From contig JAEZCV010000158.1 of assembly GCA_023429985.1 (NCBI GenBank), forward strand, positions 1 through 25,043: a stretch of DNA of 25,043 nucleotides, in the 5' to 3' direction. The position numbers were made by a program, and so were the translations under genes. Under the pieces are notes generated by a model. The model was not told the origin of the DNA. It searched no databases and saw only the letters and a program-made list of their open reading frames with translations. This DNA is from Bacteroidota bacterium. GTDB lineage: Bacteria; Bacteroidota; Bacteroidia; Chitinophagales; Chitinophagaceae. Of this stretch, positions 7,976 to 16,056 are shown piece by piece; the first letter of the stretch is position 1; each line of letters begins with the position of its first letter.

Positions 7976-9000
7976 ACCATTTTTTCTTTTTTAGATATCA
8001 TTTTCCCGATTTTCACAGCATTAATTCCCTGCGCAGTAAAAACCGATTCAACTTCCTCAATAGCACCATCATTTACAGCAATCAGCAACCCTCCATTTGT
8101 TTGCGGGTCGGGTAAAACATTGAAAGCTTCCATTACATTTACGCCTTTTTCAAACTGAACATGCTTGCTATAACTATTCCAGTTACGGAAAGTGGCATCC
8201 GGGATGGTTCTTTGTTTTAGGTATGCGTCTAGTTCAGAGAATTTTGGAATGCTGTTATAATTTATTTCGGCAGAAATTTCACCGCCCAACATTTCAATAA
8301 GGTGTCCCAGTAATCCAAACCCCGTGATGTCTGTCATGGCACTAACACCATTTATTTTCCCAAGGTCTTCACCAACTTTATTCAGCGCGGCCATTTGAGA
8401 TATAACTGCCTTATAGTGTTCCGGTAAAAGAACGTCGCGCTTTAATGCTGTTGCAAGTATGCCTACTCCTAATGGTTTGGTAAGAAATAAAATATCTCCT
8501 TCGGCAGCACCTGTGTTTTTTTTGATGTGATTTTTTTTAATAGAACCTGTAACAGACAAACCAAAAATCGGATCCTGAGAATCTATGGTATGTCCTCCAG
8601 CTAATGGAATGCCGGCTTCTTTGCAAATGCTTCTTCCTCCTTCCAAAACTTTCTTAGCCTGTTCGGTTGAAAGTTTTTCAACCGGCCAGCCCAGGATGGC
8701 TATGGCCATCAAAGGTTTTCCTCCCATTGCATATATATCGCTTATTGCATTTGCAGCTGCTATTCTGCCAAAATCAAAAGGGTCGTCAACAATGGGTAAA
8801 AAGAAATCGGCTGTGGAAATGATTGCCGAGGTTTCATCAATTTCAAAAATGGCAGCATCGTCGCTGCTTTCATTCCCTACCAGCAAACCTTTGAAGCCGG
8901 GATTGTCCTTAGAAGAAATTATTTCCTGTAAAACTGATGGTGCTACCTTGCATCCACATCCACCCCCTTTTGAAAACTGGCTTAACCTTATTTCATCCAT
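7960..9000 (-). CDS. selD: Selenide, water dikinase
   Basis: SelD makes selenophosphate, the activated selenium donor, from selenide and ATP. The glycine-rich active-site loop GGGCGCK is at residues 12-18, with Cys15 (not selenocysteine) as catalytic residue and Lys18 as its partner. Further family segments are DDAAIFEID, TADFFLPIVDDPFDFGRIAAANAISD split over residues 65-90, AGGHTID, TDITGFGLLGHL and DPQTNGGLL. The length of 346 residues is normal. Its ATG shares one base with the stop of the preceding gene (TAATG on the coding strand). It is the last gene of the operon mnmH - secreted protein - selD. No selA, selB or selC is present here, so the local evidence points to selenouridine in tRNA as the use of selenophosphate. 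Confidence 0.97.
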   Translation of the reverse strand: MDEIRLSQFSKGGGCGCKVAPSVLQEIISSKDNPGFKGLLVGNESSDDAAIFEIDETSAIISTADFFLPIVDDPFDFGRIAAANAISDIYAMGGKPLMAIAILGWPVEKLSTEQAKKVLEGGRSICKEAGIPLAGGHTIDSQDPIFGLSVTGSIKKNHIKKNTGAAEGDILFLTKPLGVGILATALKRDVLLPEHYKAVISQMAALNKVGEDLGKINGVSAMTDITGFGLLGHLIEMLGGEISAEINYNSIPKFSELDAYLKQRTIPDATFRNWNSYSKHVQFEKGVNVMEAFNVLPDPQTNGGLLIAVNDGAIEEVESVFTAQGINAVKIGKMISKKEKMVYVSA

Positions 9001-9926
9001 TATTTAATTTTTTTCTTCCTGATCCTGATGGCCGCATTTGTCTGGAGGTCTGCAGAAAAATGTAACTGGTGTATAATGTCACCATCTTTGATCATGAGCA
9101 ACCCTGTGTTTGGCGGAATGGTTCCCAGGTTTTCGGCAACCAGCAGAATTTCAAATTCATCCTCTGTAACACTGATGGTTTTTCGAATAGCTACTGCCGT
9201 TAGTTTGGAATTCGGAATTATATTTTCATTCCCAACATACACACTTACCGAATCGCCATCGATCATTCCATTATCATAAAAAGACAACTGAATGCTGTCG
9301 CCAACAATATCAAAAACTGCCAGTTCATTCCGCGCTCTTTTATCATAAGGTATGGCAACCGGAATTGTTTCTTTTGAATTTTCCGGTAATTTATTCTGAT
9401 TGTTTTTCCTGCTGATGTTTGCATTGTTCCTGTAATTGGGTGAACTGATAATATCCAGTTCCCTCAGATGGGTAAAAAGTGCGGAGTTGGCGCTGTCGGT
9501 AGACCTTTTCATGTCCACCTTTCCAGGAATGGAATAATACTTTTTAGTTCGATTGGTTTCCCAGGTGCCATTAAGGTTCACAAGGCTGTCCTGGTTATTC
9601 AAAGGAATTACAAATAAACGCTTTACCCCTTTTGCCGGCGCTTCAGGAAAATTGTGCGCCAAAAATTTATCATCTTCCACCACCAGGTTTTCTCCATCAA
9701 TTCTTCCCTTAACCCTGCGGATACCGTAATAAAAAGTATCGTTCGAAACAAAGGTTACATAAGAATAGCCGGTGATCTTTCCCCTGTATTCACTTAATGC
9801 AAGCTGGTATTGCTGTAAAAGTTTAGTGGTATCGTTGTACAGCGTACCAGAATAAAAGCCACTGACCTTTTGGGCGGAAGCGCTGGCAAACAAAAATGCA
9901 GCAATGGTGAAGAAGATGATTTTCAT
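9000..9926 (-). CDS. Secreted protein of unknown function between mnmH and selD
   Basis: I do not recognise a named family with confidence. The protein has about 308 residues and starts with a signal peptide (MKIIFFTIAAFLFASASAQ), so it is exported; no lipobox Cys is present. An N-terminal beta-rich part (about residues 20-135) opens with VSGFYSGTLYNDTTKLLQQY. A polar Asn-rich linker follows around residues 170-190. The C-terminal part (about 205-305) has IQLSFYDNGMIDGDSVSVYV and ILLVAENLGTIPPNTGLLMI, segments I have seen in many exported Bacteroidota proteins of unknown role. I chose ATG 9926 because it starts the signal peptide and overlaps the mnmH stop as ATGA. Its stop overlaps the selD start. 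The double coupling locks it into a selenium operon, yet nothing in it resembles a selenium enzyme; no CxxC or Cys-rich motif is visible. Confidence 0.85.
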   Translation of the reverse strand: MKIIFFTIAAFLFASASAQKVSGFYSGTLYNDTTKLLQQYQLALSEYRGKITGYSYVTFVSNDTFYYGIRRVKGRIDGENLVVEDDKFLAHNFPEAPAKGVKRLFVIPLNNQDSLVNLNGTWETNRTKKYYSIPGKVDMKRSTDSANSALFTHLRELDIISSPNYRNNANISRKNNQNKLPENSKETIPVAIPYDKRARNELAVFDIVGDSIQLSFYDNGMIDGDSVSVYVGNENIIPNSKLTAVAIRKTISVTEDEFEILLVAENLGTIPPNTGLLMIKDGDIIHQLHFSADLQTNAAIRIRKKKIK

Positions 9927-11026
9927 AGTAATTGATATTGGTTTTGCAGCAGGCAAGCATTGGCTGGCGATACTGAAGGGCAAGGCAAAATAGTCAATAA
10001 TTTTTCAAGTTCCGAACGGTTATAAAGCCCTTTTTTATAATGTTTATCGTAATAGGTCAACAGAATGCGGAAGGCTTCTTTTATATTGCCATTTTCAAGA
10101 AAGAATAAAGTGTTTTTGGTTTCTAATGGCCCCAGGCGCTTACTGATCCTGCCTGTGGCATGCGCCAGTTTTTCAACGGGCAAAACCCCATATTCCCGGC
10201 AAATATTTTCAAGCCTGTGTTCAAAATCAATATCCAGGAAGAAAACCGGGGCAGCTCTCATAGTTTCCCATAAGGGCTTTGGAATATTGAGGTCGCCAAT
10301 ACGCTGACTTTCATCTTCCAGCCAGATTGTTCTTCCCGGATCTGAAAATTCTTTATTTTCTTTTCTTCCGGATTTTTCAAATAATTCAAGGGCCAGGATG
10401 TTTTCAAACATTTCAGGCCTGGGTTGTTCTACACATTCTATATTTCCAAATGCCGAACCTTTGTGGGCGGCAATTTTTTCAAGGTCAATAATTGTTTCAC
10501 CTTTCTTTTCTAATTCCCGCAGTACTGTTGATTTGCCCGAGCCTGTATATCCTCCTAAAATTTTAAAGTTATAAGGCAGTTCGAAAGATTTTAAAACAAA
10601 ATTCCTGAACGATTTATACCCTCCTGCCAGCACATGTACGCGAAATCCATACAAATCTAACAGCCAGGCTACTGCGGCGCTTCTCATTCCGCCACGCCAG
10701 CAATAAATGAAGATTTCAGATTTGCCCGGCGTTGTAGACAGACCCTGCCCAGTATGATAAATCCCTGCAGCCAAATTTTCCACTTCTTCTGCCATTCCTC
10801 GCATCTTTGGTCCAAAAAAATCAAGTCCGGCTTTAATGGCTACCTCCCTGCTGCTTTGTTTATACAGGGTGCCAACGGTTTTTCTTTCTTCGTCGGAAAA
10901 AAGAGGAAGATTATAAGCGCCGGGAATTCGGGCATGAGCGTATTCTGCCGGAGATCGTACATCAAGCAGAAGAGTACCCGGCGGCAGGTTTAAAAATTCT
11001 ATGGTAGTTATCCTGGAAACAGGCAC
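9923..11026 (-). CDS. mnmH: tRNA 2-selenouridine synthase
   Basis: MnmH (SelU) converts 2-thiouridine to 2-selenouridine at the wobble position of some tRNAs, through a geranylated intermediate, with selenophosphate from SelD. The N-terminal rhodanese domain (about residues 8-140) contains LLLDVRSPAEYAHARIPGA and the catalytic Cys109 in YCWRGGMRS. The C-terminal domain begins with the P-loop GGYTGSGKST at 158-167, followed by LEDESQRIGD and ATGRISKRLG. The length of 367 residues is normal. The start is GTG 11026 (MPVSRITTIEF); the adjacent ATG at 11028 is in another frame. The stop TGA overlaps the ATG of the secreted protein. A candidate promoter lies directly upstream. Confidence 0.96.
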   Translation of the reverse strand: MPVSRITTIEFLNLPPGTLLLDVRSPAEYAHARIPGAYNLPLFSDEERKTVGTLYKQSSREVAIKAGLDFFGPKMRGMAEEVENLAAGIYHTGQGLSTTPGKSEIFIYCWRGGMRSAAVAWLLDLYGFRVHVLAGGYKSFRNFVLKSFELPYNFKILGGYTGSGKSTVLRELEKKGETIIDLEKIAAHKGSAFGNIECVEQPRPEMFENILALELFEKSGRKENKEFSDPGRTIWLEDESQRIGDLNIPKPLWETMRAAPVFFLDIDFEHRLENICREYGVLPVEKLAHATGRISKRLGPLETKNTLFFLENGNIKEAFRILLTYYDKHYKKGLYNRSELEKLLTILPCPSVSPANACLLQNQYQLL

Positions 11027-11030
11027 ATAG

Positions 11031-11058
11031 CAAAAGTATCTTCAATTGCTTAAACAAA
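11031..11058 (-). promoter_or_regulatory. Candidate promoter of the mnmH-selD operon
   Basis: On the minus strand, TTTG (11058-11055), a 16-base spacer and TACTTTTG (11038-11031) match the Bacteroidota promoter, with an exact -7 box. The transcript would start within a few bases of GTG 11026, so the mRNA would be nearly leaderless. The -33 box overlaps the T-run of the neighbouring terminator. Confidence 0.45.
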
Positions 11059-11080
11059 AATGCCTCCCGCTAGGGAGGCA
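11056..11080 (-). terminator. Rho-independent terminator of the small lipoprotein gene
   Basis: Read on the minus strand, a perfect 8-bp stem (TGCCTCCC / GGGAGGCA) with the tetraloop TAGC is followed by five T residues. It lies 23 bases after the stop of the lipoprotein gene and before mnmH, so it separates the two transcription units on the same strand. Confidence 0.9.
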
Positions 11081-11103
11081 CTCATTATTATGCTAAAACA
11101 AGC

Positions 11104-11652
11104 TTAATTATCGTCTTTCACCTTCACTTCACCGTCGTCAACCTTTATTTTTTTATCGTCTGTTTTGATCTTCATGTCGCCATCAGCTTCTTTCTTCACT
11201 TTCATATCATCAGACTTCATTTTAACATCGCCATCATCCCATTTGATCTTATCCCATTCAACCCACTGGCTGTCATCACCAAGGTAAAGGATCCTGTCAT
11301 TTTCCTGCTTTGCCTGGCGCAACCTGTTGCCTTCTGCATCATAAACCCACCAGTCATTGTTGTCTACATAAATATACCTGGTAACCGGTTGGTTAGTGGA
11401 AGTATTTACCTTACTGCCTGTTGTTCTGTCTACAGAAATCTGAATGGGTTCACCGGTTTGTGCATCACGGTAAAGACCAGCCTGGCTATTACGATCGAAT
11501 TCATCGGCCATAGCTGAATAGTCGCTGTTGGTATTCATAGTACCCGCAGTATTCATGGAGTCCTCGTTAGTTGCAGCGGTATCCGCATCGTTGTTACAGG
11601 CAGCAAAGCCTAACGATAGAACGGCCATCACACTGAAAATCTTCTTTTTCAT
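11104..11652 (-). CDS. Small lipoprotein with repetitive Lys/Asp-rich tail
   Basis: This 182-residue protein has a lipoprotein signal peptide (MKKKIFSVMAVLSLGFAAC, lipid-bearing Cys19). An Asn/Thr/Asp-rich tether (about 20-45) comes next, then a compact central part with YRDAQTGEPIQISVDRTTG and a Trp-rich strand pair, YIYVDNNDWWVYDAEGNR. From about residue 140 the sequence becomes a loose repeat of KxKxDD/DGDxKxK units, for example DGDVKMKSDDMKVK and DGEVKVKDDN. The central part resembles small Bacteroidota lipoproteins of unknown function; I cannot name a family. It is probably anchored in the outer or inner membrane facing the periplasm. It is a single-gene unit with a strong terminator. 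Confidence 0.85.
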   Translation of the reverse strand: MKKKIFSVMAVLSLGFAACNNDADTAATNEDSMNTAGTMNTNSDYSAMADEFDRNSQAGLYRDAQTGEPIQISVDRTTGSKVNTSTNQPVTRYIYVDNNDWWVYDAEGNRLRQAKQENDRILYLGDDSQWVEWDKIKWDDGDVKMKSDDMKVKKEADGDMKIKTDDKKIKVDDGEVKVKDDN

Positions 11653-11716
11653 TTTAAGAGTTTTTTGTTTCAGTGTAGAAATACAAAAATGAGACCGCCT
11701 TGAAAAATTCCCCGGA

Positions 11717-13366
11717 TTAGCGATTCATTGAGGCAAGAAATTCCTCATTGCTTTTTGTTCCCCTCATTCTTTTCAACAATTCGTTCATTGCTTCTTCTGT
11801 ATTCATATCATTCAAATACACGCGAAGCAGGTTCATCCTTTGTAGAACATCTTTCTCTAAAAGCAGGTCGTCTCTGCGGGTAGACGATGAAACGAGGTCG
11901 ATGGCGGGGAATATGCGCCTGTTGGCCAGCCTGCGATCGAGTTGAAGTTCCATGTTGCCGGTACCTTTGAATTCTTCAAAGATCACCTCGTCCATTTTAG
12001 AACCGGTATCTATCAGGGCTGTGGCAAGAATTGTAAGTGATCCGCCATTTTCAATTTTCCTTGCCGCACCGAAGAACTGCTTAGGTTTTTGCATGGCATT
12101 GGCTTCCACACCACCCGATAAATCTTTACCCGATGCGGTAGCAACCGTATTGTGGGCACGGGCAAGTCGTGTAATTGAATCCAGAAGAATTACAACGTCG
12201 TGTCCGCATTCTACCAGTCGTTTTGCTTTTTGAAGTGCAATTGTAGAGACCTTTACGTGTTTTTCGGCAGGTTCGTCAAAAGTTGAAGCAATCACTTCCG
12301 CTTTCACACTTCTTTCCATATCTGTAACCTCTTCCGGCCTTTCATCAACCAGAACAATTATCAGATAGCACTCGGGATGGTTTGCTGCAATAGCATTGGC
12401 AACAGCCTTCAACAACATGGTTTTACCTGTTTTGGGCTGCGCAACAATCAATCCTCTCTGGCCCTTTCCTATTGGGGTAAATAGGTCCATGATACGCGTA
12501 CTGTAATCCGAAGGGTTCGTAAACAGGTTTAGTTTCTCGAAAGGAAAAAGCGGGGTAAGATAATCGAAAGGTACCCTGTCGCGTACTTCTTCAGGGCTCT
12601 TACCATTAATATGTTCAACCTTAAGAAGTGCGAAATATTTTTCTCCTTCTTTGGGAGGGCGAACCGATCCATATACGGTATCGCCTGTTTTTAAACCAAA
12701 TAATTTTATTTGAGAAGGAGATACATATACATCATCGGGAGAAGAAAGATAATTATAATCGGAAGACCTCAAAAATCCATAACCATCAGGCATCATTTCC
12801 AGAACGCCCTCGGCAAGTATGATCCCGTCGAATTCAATATTAAAAACCTGCTCCCTTTTTTGAGGGAAAAATTTATTTACCTGGTTTGATGATTTCTCCT
12901 GCTGGCCTTCGTTAGCGCCGGATTCCGGTTGCACCTTTTCAGTTTCCGGTGGCACTGGGGCGGATTCGGCCTGAGGCTTTTGTTGTTCGGTCTGCTCAGT
13001 AGATGCCTGGGGCAAGTCAAGTTCGGCTTGTTCCTCTGATTTTTTCTTTGCAGTTTTCTTAGGCGCTTCTTTGCGGGGAGCAGCAGCTTTTTTAGGTGCT
13101 TTTTTAGATTCGGCTGTTGCGTTTCCGGTTTCTTCAACAACCGCTTCTTCTGTAGAATTTGCAGTGGATGCTTTTACTATTCTTTTTCTTTTTGGCTTAT
13201 CCGAAGCATCTTCTTTTTGTTGACTTCCCATTACTGCTTGTTTGTCGAGTATTTTATAAATCAGGCCCTGCTTGTCGAGCTTTTTGGCATTTTCAATTTT
13301 TAATTCTTCAGCAATGTCCAGCAACTCCGGAACAAGCATGTCGTTCAACTGCAGAATATCGTACAT
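11717..13366 (-). CDS. rho: Transcription termination factor Rho
   Basis: Rho is the hexameric RNA helicase that ends transcription at untranslated RNA. The domains in order are an N-terminal Rho_N helical domain (residues 1-47), a long polar insert (about 48-172) rich in Lys, Glu, Ala, Pro and Gln, the cold-shock-like primary RNA-binding domain (about 175-250, with DGYGFLRSSDYNYLSSPDDVYVS split over 193-217), and the ATPase core. Walker A is AQPKTGKT at 309-316, and Walker B is VVILLD at about 391-396, followed by SITRLARAHN. The total of 549 residues is about 130 more than E. coli Rho, and the insert accounts for that. Such inserts are typical of Bacteroidota Rho. The ATG start at 13366 is followed by the conserved N-terminus MYDILQLNDMLVPEL. 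Confidence 0.98.
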   Translation of the reverse strand: MYDILQLNDMLVPELLDIAEELKIENAKKLDKQGLIYKILDKQAVMGSQQKEDASDKPKRKRIVKASTANSTEEAVVEETGNATAESKKAPKKAAAPRKEAPKKTAKKKSEEQAELDLPQASTEQTEQQKPQAESAPVPPETEKVQPESGANEGQQEKSSNQVNKFFPQKREQVFNIEFDGIILAEGVLEMMPDGYGFLRSSDYNYLSSPDDVYVSPSQIKLFGLKTGDTVYGSVRPPKEGEKYFALLKVEHINGKSPEEVRDRVPFDYLTPLFPFEKLNLFTNPSDYSTRIMDLFTPIGKGQRGLIVAQPKTGKTMLLKAVANAIAANHPECYLIIVLVDERPEEVTDMERSVKAEVIASTFDEPAEKHVKVSTIALQKAKRLVECGHDVVILLDSITRLARAHNTVATASGKDLSGGVEANAMQKPKQFFGAARKIENGGSLTILATALIDTGSKMDEVIFEEFKGTGNMELQLDRRLANRRIFPAIDLVSSSTRRDDLLLEKDVLQRMNLLRVYLNDMNTEEAMNELLKRMRGTKSNEEFLASMNR

Positions 13367-13492
13367 AAGAAATGGTTTGAACTAATCAGAGGTAATAACC
13401 GGTCTGTTAACTTATTGATTTGTTTATGAAATGGAATGTAAATAACCAGTGTTGCGAGTAATATAGGTATGAGCTCTCAACTGTTTCCGCTG

Positions 13493-13522
13493 CAATTATA
13501 CAGCTAAAAAGAGAAATTCAAA
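13493..13522 (-). promoter_or_regulatory. Candidate rho promoter
   Basis: On the minus strand, TTTG (13522-13519), an 18-base spacer and TATAATTG (13500-13493) fit the Bacteroidota promoter with one mismatch in the -7 box. This would give rho a leader of about 120 bases. It shares the 318-base gap between the rho and asnS starts with the asnS promoter; I see nothing else there. Confidence 0.4.
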
Positions 13523-13623
13523 AATTTTTGTGCCAGTTTGCCTCCTGTTAATTAACCTGTTTTCATTGGGAAGCCATTGCAAAAACACGCTGTTACGGTC
13601 AGTAGTTTTACTTTTTTACTGCT

Positions 13624-13653
13624 CTTGCTTAATCTCTTCATCGGCTATCTTTG
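13624..13653 (+). promoter_or_regulatory. asnS promoter
   Basis: CTTG (13624-13627), an 18-base spacer and TATCTTTG (13646-13653) match the Bacteroidota -33/-7 promoter, with an exact -7 box. A start near 13660 gives a leader of about 25 bases to ATG 13685. It also rules out the upstream in-frame TTG 13577 as the translation start. Confidence 0.65.
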
Positions 13654-13684
13654 CCATCTCCAAATAAAAGCTGAATTCAATTTT

Positions 13685-15121
13685 ATGTTCAACAGGCGCA
13701 CTCCTATCAGAGAAATTTTAAAATTAGACCCACAGGAACAGGAAGTTACCGTAATGGGCTGGGTAAGAACTTTCCGTAATAACCAGTTCTTAGCCCTGAA
13801 CGACGGTTCAACCAATAACAACCTGCAGGTGCTGCTTGAACTGGGAAAATTTCCGGAAGAAACACTCAAACGACTTACTACAAGCGCTTCGATTAAAGCC
13901 AGCGGAACCCTGGTTCCTTCGCTAGGCAAGGGTCAAAAAATGGAACTTAAGGCAGGCACAGTTGAAATTTTAGGTGACAGCGACCCGGAAGTATACCCCT
14001 TACAGCCCAAAAAACACAGCCTTGAATTTTTACGCGAAATTGCCCACCTGCGTTTTCGCACCAATACTTTTGGTTCTGTGTTCCGCGTACGCCATTCTCT
14101 TGCTTTCGCCGTACATAAGTTTTTTAATGAAAAGGGATTTCTTTACCTGCATACGCCTATAATTACGGCAAGCGATGCCGAAGGTGCCGGTGAAATGTTC
14201 AGGGTAACCACGCTGCCGGCAGATAATCCTCCTAAACTGGAAAGCGGTGACGTTGATTTTTCGCAGGATTTTTTTGGCCGCGCTACCAACCTTACAGTAA
14301 GCGGTCAGCTGGAAGGTGAACTCGGGGCCACTGCATTTGGTGATATTTATACTTTTGGTCCAACATTCCGCGCCGAAAATTCAAACACGGCAAGACATCT
14401 CGCCGAGTTCTGGATGATTGAACCCGAAATGGCATTCAATGATCTTGAAGATAATGCAAACCTTGCGGAAGAATTCATCCGGTACATTATTAAATATGTA
14501 ATGGAGCACAATGCCGAAGACCTTGAATTCTTAAGAACCCGCTTGCTTGATGAAGAAAAACAAAAACCCCAACAGGAGAGAAGTGAACTGGACCTGATTG
14601 AAAAACTGAAGTTTGTTGTTGAAAATAAATTTGAAAGAATCACCTATACCCAGGCCATTGATATTTTATTGCAATCTGCTCCTTACAAGAAAAAGAAATT
14701 CCAGTACGAAGTAAAATGGGGCGTGGATATGCAAAGTGAACACGAACGTTTTCTTGTGGAAAAACATTTTAAAAAGCCGGTGATCGTTACCGACTATCCC
14801 AAAGAATTCAAATCATTTTACATGCGGTTGAACGATGATGGTAAAACAGTGGCTGCCATGGATATTCTTGCGCCGGGCATTGGTGAAATTGTAGGAGGAT
14901 CACAGCGTGAAGAAAGGTTTGATGTGCTCACAAAAAGAATGGAAGAGATGAATGTTCCAAAAGATGAACTCTGGTGGTACCTCGATACCAGGAGGTTTGG
15001 CACTGTACCCCATTCGGGATTTGGTTTGGGTTTTGAAAGAATGGTGCAGTTTGTAACAGGCATGAGCAATATACGCGATGTAATTGCTTTCCCACGCACA
15101 CCCAGGAGTGCCGAATTTTAA
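13685..15121 (+). CDS. asnS: Asparaginyl-tRNA synthetase
   Basis: AsnRS charges tRNA-Asn with asparagine in the cytoplasm. The N-terminal OB-fold anticodon-binding domain (about residues 15-105) contains EVTVMGWVRTFRNNQF. The class II catalytic core has motif 2 in GPTFRAENSNTARHLAEFW and motif 3 in GFGLGFERMVQFVTG. The segment SQDFFGRATNLTVSGQL is typical for AsnRS and distinguishes it from AspRS. The 478 residues agree with bacterial AsnRS. I chose ATG 13685 (MFNRRTPIREILKL) because the promoter lies just before it and the 36 upstream in-frame residues form an unrelated hydrophobic stretch. The TAA stop overlaps the end of the stress-protein gene on the other strand by 4 bases. Confidence 0.97.
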   Translation: MFNRRTPIREILKLDPQEQEVTVMGWVRTFRNNQFLALNDGSTNNNLQVLLELGKFPEETLKRLTTSASIKASGTLVPSLGKGQKMELKAGTVEILGDSDPEVYPLQPKKHSLEFLREIAHLRFRTNTFGSVFRVRHSLAFAVHKFFNEKGFLYLHTPIITASDAEGAGEMFRVTTLPADNPPKLESGDVDFSQDFFGRATNLTVSGQLEGELGATAFGDIYTFGPTFRAENSNTARHLAEFWMIEPEMAFNDLEDNANLAEEFIRYIIKYVMEHNAEDLEFLRTRLLDEEKQKPQQERSELDLIEKLKFVVENKFERITYTQAIDILLQSAPYKKKKFQYEVKWGVDMQSEHERFLVEKHFKKPVIVTDYPKEFKSFYMRLNDDGKTVAAMDILAPGIGEIVGGSQREERFDVLTKRMEEMNVPKDELWWYLDTRRFGTVPHSGFGLGFERMVQFVTGMSNIRDVIAFPRTPRSAEF

Positions 15122-15915
15122 CTGTCGGTGCCAATGGTGAGAACCGGGTAAACAATATTTTTTATCAGCTCAGAAGTATGGGTTTTAAAAATCATTCTTT
15201 CTATCATGCTGTGTTTTTGTGGTAATACCATCAGCATATCCATATTGTTATCCAACATAAAATTGCCAATTGCATCAGAAAAATTTTCACCATCTAATGT
15301 ATGACAATCTGGATGCAGGTCAGGCAAAATAGTATGAAGATCCATTTTTTCTTCTCCTTCAGTTTTAACATGAACAATATGCAGCCTGGCCTTCGTTTCG
15401 GAGACGAAATTTCTTATCCATGCTTCGTGCCCCTCTAACGCATTTCCGTCGGAGGCAAGTGCAATGTTATGTATCCTGAATTCAACAGTTGTATCAGGAA
15501 CCGTAATTACAGGTGTTTTTGAAGATCGGATTAATGATAAGGCCGTGCTGCCAAAAAGAAATCTTTCCACTCCGGAAGCTCCATGCTTTCCTACAACAAC
15601 GGCAAAAGGGTTGGTTTTCTCACTCAGCTCATTTACTTCGGTAGTTACATCTCCCAGCCTGCTTATGGTTTCAATAGTTAACCCGGGAAAATCGCGCGAA
15701 AGGTCGGCCTTCACATTTTTTAATCCTTCATCAGCATTATTTTTTAATTCTTCTGCCGAAACCATCAGTACAGGAACATCGCTCATGCTGATGGGAATCT
15801 GGTAAACATGTAAAACAGTAAGTTGCGCTCCAAACTGCTTTGCCATATTTGCTGCATATCGAACGGCATTGTCGGCAGAAGCAGAAAAATCAGTGGCTAC
15901 TAGAATTGATTTCAT
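15118..15915 (-). CDS. Universal stress protein with two UspA domains
   Basis: This 265-residue cytoplasmic protein has two UspA domains in tandem. The first (about 1-140) starts with MKSILVATDFSASADNAVRY and has the nucleotide-binding signature GKHGASGVERFLFGSTA (GxxG-x9-GS), so it probably binds ATP. The second (about 150-265) keeps the overall layout (IALASDGN, HIVHVKTE, MLMVLPQKHSMIERMIF) but has lost the glycine signature, so nucleotide binding there is unlikely. Tandem USPs of this size are common in Bacteroidota and respond to stress or growth arrest; the precise role is unknown. The gene stands alone and converges on asnS. Confidence 0.9.
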   Translation of the reverse strand: MKSILVATDFSASADNAVRYAANMAKQFGAQLTVLHVYQIPISMSDVPVLMVSAEELKNNADEGLKNVKADLSRDFPGLTIETISRLGDVTTEVNELSEKTNPFAVVVGKHGASGVERFLFGSTALSLIRSSKTPVITVPDTTVEFRIHNIALASDGNALEGHEAWIRNFVSETKARLHIVHVKTEGEEKMDLHTILPDLHPDCHTLDGENFSDAIGNFMLDNNMDMLMVLPQKHSMIERMIFKTHTSELIKNIVYPVLTIGTDS

Positions 15916-16005
15916 ATTGAAAAATTACAAAGAATTACGGGTTTAAAAGTAATAAGGTGTTTACCTTCAATCATAAAAAGGCGGGGATAACTCGAAAGGC
16001 ATTAA

Positions 16006-16036
16006 TTTGAAGAGTGAAAACGGATACTTAATTTTA
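16006..16036 (+). promoter_or_regulatory. Promoter of the 2OG-Fe(II) oxygenase gene
   Basis: TTTG (16006-16009), a 19-base spacer and TAATTTTA (16029-16036) match the Bacteroidota promoter except for the last base of the -7 box. The predicted transcript start near 16043 lies about 14 bases before ATG 16057. Confidence 0.5.
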
Positions 16037-16056
16037 CACCCTTCAATTATTTTGTT

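Noticed and set aside
8585..9007. 140-residue plus-strand frame antisense to selD
   Set aside because: selD is strongly conserved over the same bases; the opposite frame has no recognisable features.
11056..11080. Perfect palindrome considered as an operator of mnmH
   Set aside because: The GC-rich 8-bp stem with a tetraloop and a T-run on the minus strand is a standard terminator for the lipoprotein gene.
12877..13140. Arg/Lys/Pro-rich 87-residue frame on the minus strand
   Set aside because: It is an alternate frame of the low-complexity Rho insert; the basic composition follows from the codons of that insert.
13577..13684. 36-residue hydrophobic extension of AsnRS, which could look like a membrane anchor
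   Set aside because: It starts at TTG, contains the asnS promoter and is absent from the family; ATG 13685 is the true start.
15008..15060. Possible pseudogene signs at gene ends that overlap convergently
   Set aside because: All catalytic genes have full family length with intact motifs; the overlaps are ordinary compact packing.
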